A stretch of 64,000 bases of DNA from Tetradesmus obliquus (lineage: Eukaryota; Chlorophyta; Chlorophyceae; Sphaeropleales; Scenedesmaceae): positions 2,468,501-2,532,500 of the forward strand of contig CP126205.1 of assembly GCA_030272155.1 (NCBI GenBank). The letters run 5' to 3'. This document shows, piece by piece, positions 40,586 through 48,186 of the stretch (positions are counted from its first letter, which is position 1; every line of letters begins with the position of its first letter). Under the pieces are notes generated by a model. It ran no database searches. It had not been told where the DNA came from and was given only the letters and a program-made list of their open reading frames with translations. Both the position numbers and the translations under genes were made by a program.

Positions 40586-43500
40586 GGGGTGGGGATGGTG
40601 ACCCTCCCAGCGTACCCCCATACAACTTTGCTCTATTGCATCTAGTATTTTGTGTAAAAAATATTGGCGCAGGCTGCTCGCGCAACAAATACTGGGAACT
40701 GTGTCCAAACAACTTTTTTGATTTTTCTTTTCCGTCCGTCAATAAGCACCTTTAAAAAATAAGCACCTTCAACAGGCATCATGCTGTCACAAAGCCAGCA
40801 TGGGCAACTGTAGAGCATGGAGGGAAGAGAGGACAGGCGAGCAGGCAATGAGCCGGAGCAGTACAGTCAGCCGGATCCAGAGAAAGATGAATGCTGCAAG
40901 GACTGCAGCAGGATTTCACCTGCTCCACTGCTCCAAGGTATCGCTCCAGTGCGTCCATCTCTTCTGTAGTGGTTGGCTCCTGGTCGAGTGCTGCAGTGAT
41001 CTCTTCAAACCTGCGCAGGGTGAAGCAACAGCACAGACCACAGGCAAGGCAGACAACTGGCTGGTTGGCAGCAGTGTTACTCCAAGCACAAGGTGCCACA
41101 TAGTGTGGTAGCGTGTTGCAGTCTAGCTGACAACGCGTTACTTGTACAGGTGTACACCAAACAGCATGCAAAACCCATCGCCCTCACCTGGCAACAATGG
41201 CCTGGTTGCTGCTGTGCCACTGCTCCTGCACCCAGTTCTGCAATGCCTGCCGTGCTGCCAGCGCCTGCGCCACCAGCGCTGCCTTGGCCTGTGCCACGTC
41301 GACAGCCACCAGCCTGAACCACACTGCGTCGTCTGACTTGGCATCCACGGACTTGGCCAGCTGCAGGAAACAGCAAGACAAAGATCTTCATGAGGGTGGG
41401 AGGAGCAATGCAGAGCTGTGTGGTCCTGCAGACTTGTTGCACTACAGCCACCGTCTGGCACAACCGGAGCATGCAAAAGCAACGGCCTACACCATCCGCA
41501 CCTGCAGCAGCCGTGCAATCTCTGCTGCTGTCTCCTGCAGGCTGTGTTCTCCTGCAAGCCAGCCAACCAGGTGGCCGCCAGGCCCGCCTGTTGCATTCAG
41601 CTCCTGCTGCACCTCAGCAAAGCTGCTCAGCAGCGCTGCCGGCCCTGCCAGGTTTGCAACCAAGATGGCACAGATGTTGCCACGCAGCTGCTCGGCCAGC
41701 GGGTCGTCCAGCTTCATTGCACGCAGCGTTGCGTCAGAGGATGGGTTCTTGGCCTGCAACAACATGCCAGGCATCAAGCTTCAAACACCCTAAGGAAGCG
41801 CCTTCTGATGTTGAATTTTTTAAACACGTCCCGGATACATCAGCCATGCGGAACCAGCACAGACGCCAAAAGCCTGCCACCACAGCAAAAGTGAGCTGCA
41901 ATACAGCAGGGTGTTGCCGCACTAGACTGCTACCCAGCTGAAGGTAACACAGCACCCACCTTCTCTCCCAAGTCCTCCACTGACTGCCCCGCCTCAATCA
42001 TGCCATCAAACACACGCAGGACCGCACCACGCACATCATCCAGGCTCGGCATCAGCTGCACTGCACCCTCCCTGACCAGCAGCTGCAGCTGGAACAGGGG
42101 CGGCGGGCTGGGGCAGAACAGGTCAGAGCCCCAGGCATCTAAGCCTGTGTGTGTGGCCCTCCACGCTAGGTTTGCATCGCCTAGTGCTGCTGTGAGGGGC
42201 TTGTCTGGGTCATCAGGCGTCAGGTGGTCAGGGAAGCCTGCAAGCCAGCAGCGCACAGTATGCAGTAGTCATGTCTCTGCTGCCTGAAACCAACACCTGC
42301 TGGTAATAGCCTTAGCTGCTGGGGCATGTCGTGCCATAGCCGAGCCACTCACACCCTGTGAGCTGTGCATGTGGGTACACGTGCATGACAAGGGCTTGCC
42401 CTGCGCTCCAGGCCGATGGCTGCTTGCAGGAATCACACCTGCATACGCCACCCTGCTGCCCTGTGGTATTGCATACGCCTGCCAGAACTCCTGGTAGTGC
42501 AGCAAGCTCGCTTCCACCTTGCCGCGCAGGTACTGGCGCATCAGCAGCGACATGACCTGCACACAGTGCAGCGCCTGCACAAACAACAACAGCACATAGC
42601 ACAGCAGTATGCAGCCGGTCAGCATGCGCGTTGCGTGCATCCTGGAGTAGAACCAGAATGCTAGCTTCAACAAACAGCCATGCCAGACTTGCAGGCCTTA
42701 CGTGCACCCAACCAGTCAGCATGCAGTGCACCACATCTTGTACCTGCACAGGTGTCACTGCTGGTCCAGGCAGCTCCACCACCCTTGATGCTGCTTGGCT
42801 GCCGTCAAAGTCCTCATCTTGGAAGGCCAGCTCGGGTTGAGGTGCGTTGGGGTCACGTGGGTGCAACAACGCATCAGCGATGTTGGCAGCCTGCAAGCCA
42901 GGCACATACCCGCAGATTATGCCCAAACGGGAAGCAAACAGCAGTTTGCATATTGTTCCATTTGATGACAGGCTGTGTTGACGCTGCACCGCTGCTGCTG
43001 TCGCCATGTGCCAAGTCAGCTGCTGCCGCCGCTGCTGCTGCTGCTGCTGTAGGTGCTGCTGCTGCCAGCATGAAAGTTGAAGACATCTCTGCCACCAGCA
43101 AGCGGTTTGCATACAGCCCTCACCTTGATTGCCCAGCCACAGTGCAGCAGCTCCATGATGTTCTCAACGTGCAGCCGCTGCAGCGCCAGAAAGGCTCCCA
43201 GCTGCGCAGGCCTGCTCAGCTCGCCCATCTGTGTATCCACAAGCTGCAGCTGCGCTACATCCCTGCAGCAACCCTGGTACAGCGCAAAGGCCGCCAGCAA
43301 GCGCGGCTGTGCCAGCAGTGAAGCCCGCTGCAGCTGCTGCAGCGCAATGCCAAACTGCTGCCGCTGCAACTGCTCGACTACTGGCCCCGGGCCCTCCTGC
43401 TGCCATTCGGCAAGCTCAGCTGCTGCTGCACGTGCCTCCTCAGTCTGCGCTGCGCCACTCCAGCTGCTACGTGTTGTGCCCCGCGAGCAGCCGCCGTCAC

Positions 43501-45492
43501 ACGAGCCGGCAGCTGCTACAGCAGCCGCATCAGGCTGTGTGCGAGTGGTGATAACGCAGTCCGGCGGCAGCAGCTGCAGCGGCAAGCATCCCTGCTGCGG
43601 GACCAGAGGCTGCTGCTGTACTGGCTGGATGCCTGCTGCTGTTAGGTGCACCTGACCTTCAGGTGTGGTGAACTGGTAGTTGACAATTGCTGCATTCACT
43701 GCAAACTTGTAGTGATCCTCGATGGCAGCAAAGAAGTCTGCATAACACACAGCAGCATGGCACGGGCAAGCGCTTGCAGGACAGCTTTGGTTGTAGGCAA
43801 ACACACCTTCAACTGCAGGGATATGCACTCTCTGCAGACTGCAGCTGCTGTGTGTTGGATATGCTTGCTTGCAGGAACAATGACTGCATCGTAGCTCCTG
43901 TTGCGCCTGAACCTTGCTCACCTGCTGCTACATCTGGCTGCTGCTGTGCCAGCTGTGCACCAGCCATGCGGGCCACGCGCTGCCTGAAGCTGCTGTCCAG
44001 CTTGCTGCGGTTGTACCACAGCAGCTTGCTGACGTAGTGACTGTAGCGCGCCTCCCGCTCAATCTGCAGAACAGAACCAGGCATGCTTGCGTCATCTCTC
44101 TGTTTTCACTTGGCTGGCGGCAAGCCAGCGTCAGCATTGCTGATTGACGCAGCAGCAGCACAGTGTCGTGCAAACAAAAGCCATGAGGTCAGCAGCAGCA
44201 GCTGCCTGCTCACCTCATCTCTGCGCCGCTGCGCCTGCTTCAGCCTGAACCTGAATGCTCCTCTGTCCTCATCCAACAGTATCATGTTAAGCCGCTTGAC
44301 CCACTTGGTCTTGCTGTTGGACTGCCACTGGATCAGAAACTGCTCCTTTGCCCTGTAAGCACATGTGCAGAGCAAAACAGGAAGCGGACATTGGAACACT
44401 GGCAGGTGGCAGACACATATCACTGACCAGCACTAGATTATTGCCTCCAGCAGCAACCCGCCCTGCTGGGCACTCAATACAACAGAGACGATGGTATGCA
44501 ACGTTGCTGGGGAAGAACTTCATTACTGCTGGCTGCACCAACAGACACTGTTGTCCAAGATATGCAACTGTAGACCACTTTGACATAAGCATCAGCGACG
44601 TGTACAAGCTCATGCTGCCGCTGCCATGTGCATGGCAGCTGCTGCATGCTTTGGTGATACTGCTGCTGCATCTCACCTATCATACTGCAATACAACACAA
44701 GCCGCCCATGTGAACGCCCCTTGAGGGTCATAGAACCGTGACAGCGCCTGCAAGCCAGCTGATCCTGCAGCCTGCGCCTCAAACAGTCGCTGCTGCAGGT
44801 CACTTTGCTCCGTATCTGGGCTGTCAAAGTACTCCAGTGGCATGCTGGTTGCTGTCCGTGAGCGTATCTGTGCTGTCCTGGGGCACACGCGTTGCACTGC
44901 TGCACCTGCTGCACCTGCTGCCGTGCTTTCACCACTGCTGTGCTGCTCATCCGGCACCCAGCCAAAGGGTGCAGCCTGTGCAGCATCTGCTGCATCGGCT
45001 GCCGCATCAGGCTGCTGCATGTCGCTTGCAGGATCAGTTCCAGGGCTGTGGCTGGCTGCCATGTCCTGCCATAGCGATGCATGCAAGTGCTGCCTACTTG
45101 GATAGCTCCCATTGTCTGCAGGATCGAAGTGGTGTTCATGAACAAACATGCGCTGCCGCTGCTGCTGCTGTCCTGGTTGCTGCTGCCATGGTTGCTGCTG
45201 CTGCTCCTGCAAGGCGTCCTTACTGCCTTCTGCTGCTGCTGTAATTACACTGCTCAGAGCATGGCCTGCTGCTTGTGAGCCGCCAGATGCTTTTGGCATG
45301 CCTGCAAGGAGCAGCATACGCCAATTTCAATGTTCACCTTTCAACAGAGTTCCCCAGGCAGTGACACTACAGTACCAAAAGGGTGACTGCAATAAGAAAC
45401 ATGGCAAAGCGACACCTACCTGGCTGCTGAGCCAACAGCCTGCCATTTCCTGAGGCCACAGCCACATCATAGAGCTCTCCTGGAAGCTTGAT
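14071..45492 (-). CDS. Axonemal dynein heavy chain, single-headed inner-arm type
   Basis: About 74 exons can be followed from 45492 to the TAG at 14071-14073, summing to roughly 13.1 kb of coding sequence (about 4,350 residues), the normal size of an axonemal heavy chain. Order: N-terminal tail, linker, AAA1-AAA4, coiled-coil stalk with microtubule-binding tip, AAA5, AAA6 and a C-terminal domain ending [19 protein letters not shown]...HWIRRGVAF. Diagnostic motifs include [14 protein letters not shown] and [15 protein letters not shown] (AAA1), [12 protein letters not shown] and [13 protein letters not shown] (AAA3), and [13 protein letters not shown] (AAA4). The motor hydrolyses ATP in AAA1 to drive sliding of doublet microtubules in flagella. 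The [18 protein letters not shown] block and the axonemal C-terminus exclude cytoplasmic dynein and point to the monomeric inner-arm group (animal DNAH1/3/6/7/12 kin); which member is not settled. The tail holds Gln- and Ala-rich insertions (exon at 44677-45301). The first coding exon is not identified; a candidate upstream exon is 45640-45682. Many introns carry exon-junction copies. Confidence 0.9.
14480..14562 (-). repeat. Intronic copy of a dynein exon 3' end with donor
   Basis: Repeats the 3' part of the exon at 14845-14656 ([17 protein letters not shown]) together with its GTGGGT donor. It lies downstream of that exon in transcription. The two copies differ at scattered bases. Confidence 0.8.
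15390..15568 (-). repeat. Two intronic copies of a dynein exon 5' end with acceptor
   Basis: Segments at about 15390-15440 and 15527-15568 repeat the start of the exon at 15298-15133 ([10 protein letters not shown] with its acceptor). Both lie upstream of it in transcription. Confidence 0.75.
16177..16220 (-). repeat. Intronic copy of dynein exon start ([11 protein letters not shown])
   Basis: Encodes [13 protein letters not shown] behind its own acceptor, upstream of the intact exon at 16105-15986. It is followed by a CAG/CTG run. Confidence 0.75.
16766..16845 (-). repeat. Intronic copy of dynein exon start ([16 protein letters not shown])
   Basis: About 80 bp nearly identical to the beginning of the exon at 16714-16504, with the acceptor retained, placed upstream of it. 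It stays open for about 25 codons, then diverges. Confidence 0.85.
17130..17227 (-). repeat. Intronic copy of dynein exon end with donor
   Basis: Repeats the last approximately 95 bp of the exon at 17495-17266 ([14 protein letters not shown] in the original), downstream of it, with point differences. Confidence 0.8.
18302..18473 (-). repeat. Two intronic copies of dynein exon end with donor
   Basis: Copies at about 18302-18350 and 18416-18473 repeat the segment coding TNDPPKGL and its GGTAA donor from the exon at 18849-18572. They lie downstream of it, about 115 bp apart. Confidence 0.8.
21418..21623 (-). repeat. Two intronic copies of dynein exon start ([10 protein letters not shown])
   Basis: Copies at about 21418-21500 and 21541-21623 precede the intact exon at 21358-21206 with a period near 130 bp. 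Both read ALLNFGITR and about 15 further residues, behind a GCTGCAG acceptor. Confidence 0.85.
22985..23055 (-). repeat. Intronic copy of dynein AAA5 exon start
   Basis: Encodes [17 protein letters not shown] behind an acceptor, upstream of the intact exon ([17 protein letters not shown], about 22930-22763). Confidence 0.85.
23202..26315 (-). other. Dynein stalk and microtubule-binding tip
   Basis: Coiled-coil CC1 begins with [19 protein letters not shown] (26315-26198) and continues through charged exons to 25599. The tip region includes [19 protein letters not shown] (25297-25120), [15 protein letters not shown] and [11 protein letters not shown] (24446-24198). CC2 returns as [16 protein letters not shown] (23769-23617) and [18 protein letters not shown] (23445-23202). 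The same short register is repeated in intronic copies, so annotation software may add false stalk exons. Confidence 0.85.
24748..24992 (-). repeat. Two intronic copies of a dynein stalk exon end with donor
   Basis: Copies at about 24931-24992 and 24748-24780 repeat the end of the exon at 25297-25120 ([11 protein letters not shown] and its GTGAGC donor) and lie downstream of it. A copy of the same exon's start with acceptor is at 25345-25442, upstream, so this exon is flanked on both sides. Confidence 0.8.
26583..28790 (-). other. Dynein AAA4 module
   Basis: [18 protein letters not shown] (27943-27806) is the AAA4 P-loop in the Arg-containing form usual for axonemal chains. [20 protein letters not shown] (27631-27533) and [12 protein letters not shown] (about 27168-26974) follow, with TTIDWFSAWP leading towards the stalk. 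The exon at 28790-28395 carries an Ala/Glu-rich insertion (about 25 residues) between conserved blocks. Confidence 0.88.
27246..27302 (-). repeat. Intronic copy of dynein exon start ([13 protein letters not shown])
   Basis: Encodes [17 protein letters not shown], upstream of the intact exon at about 27168-26974. Further copies of this acceptor-side type are at 23862-23925, 24537-24605, 26378-26415, 29621-29688 and 35023-35080, each upstream of its parent exon. Confidence 0.8.
28947..31136 (-). other. Dynein AAA3 module
   Basis: Walker [14 protein letters not shown] spans the intron between exons 30720-30517 and about 30365-30256. FSAQTSANH continues into [19 protein letters not shown] (30081-29908). 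[10 protein letters not shown] is Walker B, and [14 protein letters not shown] with [11 protein letters not shown] follows at 29545-29362. Confidence 0.9.
31289..33210 (-). other. Dynein AAA2 module with altered P-loop
   Basis: Exons from 33210 to about 31289. The P-loop reads GYSYSAKTS; most heavy chains have GKT where this has AKT, the codon being GCC (Ala). The second half has [18 protein letters not shown] and the [10 protein letters not shown] block. AAA2 normally binds but does not hydrolyse ATP, so the change may be tolerated. Confidence 0.85.
33343..34928 (-). other. Dynein AAA1 module
   Basis: Exons at 34928-34750, 34580-34481, 34273-34099, 33887-33804, 33693-33583 and 33390-33343. 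Walker [17 protein letters not shown] is split by an intron between GPA and GTGK. Walker B is ACFDEFNRI and the sensor-like block is [19 protein letters not shown]. All key residues of the main ATPase site are present. Confidence 0.92.
35268..45492 (-). other. Dynein tail and linker region
   Basis: Exons from 45492 down to 35268. The N-terminal part is poorly conserved and low-complexity, but [31 protein letters not shown] and [20 protein letters not shown] resemble tail sequence of monomeric inner-arm chains. Conserved linker blocks follow: [14 protein letters not shown] (37635-37685), [17 protein letters not shown] (37275-37456), [18 protein letters not shown] (36970-37134) and [18 protein letters not shown] (36145-36375). 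The linker is the swinging mechanical element of the motor, so its conservation supports a working heavy chain. Confidence 0.8.
39501..40917. other. Longest dynein intron (about 1.4 kb), no coding content
   Basis: The intron between the exons at 41011-40918 and 39500-39256 is several times longer than its neighbours. It holds a CAG run (40532-40585), T-rich sequence (40710-40740) and a direct repeat AATAAGCACCTT at 40741-40770. The base composition looks less GC-rich than the rest of the gene. A short minus-strand frame ([19 protein letters not shown], about 40380-40450) looks protein-like but is not recognised. No terminal inverted repeats or target-site duplication could be shown by eye. 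Confidence 0.35.
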
Positions 45493-47243
45493 CTGCAAGT
45501 ATAAGGGACAGAAGCCTTAGCAACTGCATGCGTGCTGGTGCGTGGTGTTGATGGTGCTGGTGCGGCAGGTCTCAAGCAGCAGCTGCCCTGCTGTGCTGAA
45601 CTGCAGCTTGTAACCAACTAAGACAGCAATCACCTTCACCGGTGCAGCGACCCTGCCCCTAACTTCACCAAGCTGTGGCTTCCTGTAGCAGTAATTCACA
45701 GGCAGCAGTGTTACAGCTGCTCAACCAGTAGGGTTGTCCTCTCTAGTGCATCTGCCTCTGCACTGCAGTGTAGCACGTCATGTTACCTCCTGCCACGTTC
45801 GAATTCAGACATCGTATTATCGCTGCTGCTACATCATGATGGTGGGTGACCGTGGGCCGAAAGCGCCACAGCTCTACGTAGCGGTGTTGAGAAACATCAA
45901 AGAATTTCAAACCTATGCCATTACACAAATTTACTGGCTCCCTGGTGACTTCGTAAACATTGGCTCAGCAGGTTCGTAGGGTACACCACGCGGTCAACAT
46001 CATGATGGTCAAACCGAGTGGTGTTCTGCCCAGTCAGCATGTTGTTCCGCAGACGGACCCTTCTGCCATTTCATAACTTCCATTCCAAGCCAGTTTAAGA
46101 TACATAAAGCCAACCATTAGCCCTCGCGGTGCACAGCTGCTTCAGCACTAGCTAAGGCCTGACGGCTGCTGCGTGGACCATGCGTGGCCTGGCTTAGTGG
46201 GTGTAGATCTGACCGCGCACATCGCTGCAAATTCCACCTGTACACTATTCGCGGCTGCTGCGCGCCGCCTGCTGGACTATCGTCATGGCATAGTGCTTGC
46301 AGTCGCAGCATTCCACGTATCCAGGGTTCCGCAGGGCAGGCACCCTCAACTGCAAACTGTCAACCCTAGTGATAATCACACTAGTCATGTCCGTCGCTGA
46401 ACAAGCCACAGGTTGCCTGGTGGCGTGGTCTCATCACTGCATGGTGTGTCAATGGTTGCAGAAGGTGCGCAGAGCATGCTGCTGCCAGATGGCCAGCGGC
46501 TGTGCGAGTGCCACAGACCACTGGCAGGCACTGGCAAGCACTTCTGCAGGCACAGGCAGCGCGCTTATGCACATCTGAGCGGGCACACAATCAAATGAAA
46601 GCCAACAACACCGAATCAGTAGGTCGACTCGCCCGCAACATTCAACTGTCTAGTGCTTCAGAGACTGAGTACTCTGAGCTTGTTGAGGTCTCCGACGCTT
46701 AGTGTCTGTGTTTCTGTTTTGTGCTTTCTGGACCCCATGAGCCTTGTCTGGCTCCTTAGTGAGTGGGCTTGTGGCCCTACTTTGGTAACTGGTAACTGGT
46801 AACTGGTAATGGTAATTGCGGAAGCAGTAAGTGAAACTGAATCGCCCCCCCTGGTACAATTGGATTGGGGGGTATGCTGCGAAGCTGCACAACACTATGC
46901 GCTGGGGTCAGCCTGGCATTGTGCTTGGCGTGGCTGCGCCAAGCTTTGGCCACAACAAACAGCTGCTATCAACATTGCTGCCACATGACACGGGTGAAGC
47001 ATGGCTGACACAGAGGGCGCACGCACAGCGCACAACCTTGTGAAATCTCATGTACAAAGGACACAATGAACTGCTCACATGCAGGCGAGACAGACTGCCT
47101 GCATCCGGTGGGCTAGCTAATGAGTCTGTGCATCAACAGTTTGTTCAAACACTACACCCTCAACCAACCTGCGCTACCCAAAGGAATTGTGCAACCAGCA
47201 GCGCTTGCCAACCAAGGCATGTTTTCTGCTCACCAAAGGCACC

Positions 47244-47305
<62 letters not shown>

Positions 47306-47632
47306 CAGCCCCTGTGCATCGACGCGACCAAGTGCCCACTGGAAACACAGCTGCAGGAGACAAGTTATATCAGCTGCCCAGCAGTGGATCCTGCACATCC
47401 TGCTCTCCCTCGAGTGCCTCCTGCGCCGCACATGCGCTGCTGACAGCTTCCGCATCAGCGCCCAGCAGCTGCTTCAGCCAGGCTGGTGCAGACGGCACTG
47501 GGCGGGTGCGGGGCCGTGCAGCTGTCTCATGGCACAGCGGGCTGCAGCATATAGCCGGCAGCGGCAGCAGGGGCAGCAGGAATGGTTGCAGCGTGTCAGC
47601 AGCCGCAGCAGTGGTCGATTGCAGCAGCAGCA
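45493..47632. other. Dynein 5' flank and PAP2 3' flank, no gene seen
   Basis: About 2.1 kb without a supported gene. It should contain the missing first exon(s) and promoter of the dynein gene. A candidate exon (minus strand, 45640-45682, KPQLGEVRGRVAAP, acceptor CTACAG, donor GTGAAG) is in phase with the next exon but has no ATG. A triple GTAACTG repeat lies at about 46784-46806. Confidence 0.35.
47246..47303. repeat. (CTG)n microsatellite
   Basis: About 19 uninterrupted CTG triplets downstream of the PAP2-like gene. It generates spurious poly-Leu, poly-Cys, poly-Ala and poly-Ser frames. Confidence 0.9.
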
Positions 47633-47993
47633 TCAGGCTGGCTGATGGTAGTGGTTGCAAGCCGTCATCACTGTGTGCACCTTTTTGGCTGCCATAGTCT
47701 GACAGCACCTGTTGACACAGAGAAGTACGCTGGTCCGGATTACACAAACCATGACTAGCCAGAACATTCACAAGAACCACTGCCGCATGCGGTGCTTGTA
47801 GTAAACTTCACTTGCACTCACTTCTGGTAGTTTATGAGGTAGGCCAGGAAGCCGGAGCACAGCCCGATGAGCATGCCGGCATTCACATCAGCAAAGTCAT
47901 GCTTGTAAGCTGCCACGCGGCTCATGGTGATGAAGGCAGCAAAGCCCAGTGGAGCCAGGCACAGCATGACCTTGGCAAAGTGGCCCTACAGCA

Positions 47994-48026
<33 letters not shown>

Positions 48027-48132
48027 CACATATCGTACATAGGAGTGGGCATACCATCCTCAGGGCTCATTGTGATGAAGGCAGCAAAGCCCAGCGGGGC
48101 CAGGCACAGCATAACCTTGGCAAAGTGGCCCT

Positions 48133-48186
<54 letters not shown>

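Noticed and set aside
14071-45492. Exon copies as separate extra dynein exons or a second dynein gene
   Set aside because: They are short, match only one side of the parent exon, often lose frame, and lie next to it; the main exon chain is complete without them.
46831-47043. Small + strand frame starting MKLNRPPWYNWIGGY
   Set aside because: Begins in a C-rich/G-rich imperfect palindrome and shows no family match or splice context.
47174-47697. Overlapping 150-215 residue + strand frames after the PAP2 gene
   Set aside because: Built on a CTG microsatellite and antisense to a possible alternative PAP2 C-terminus; no recognisable domain.
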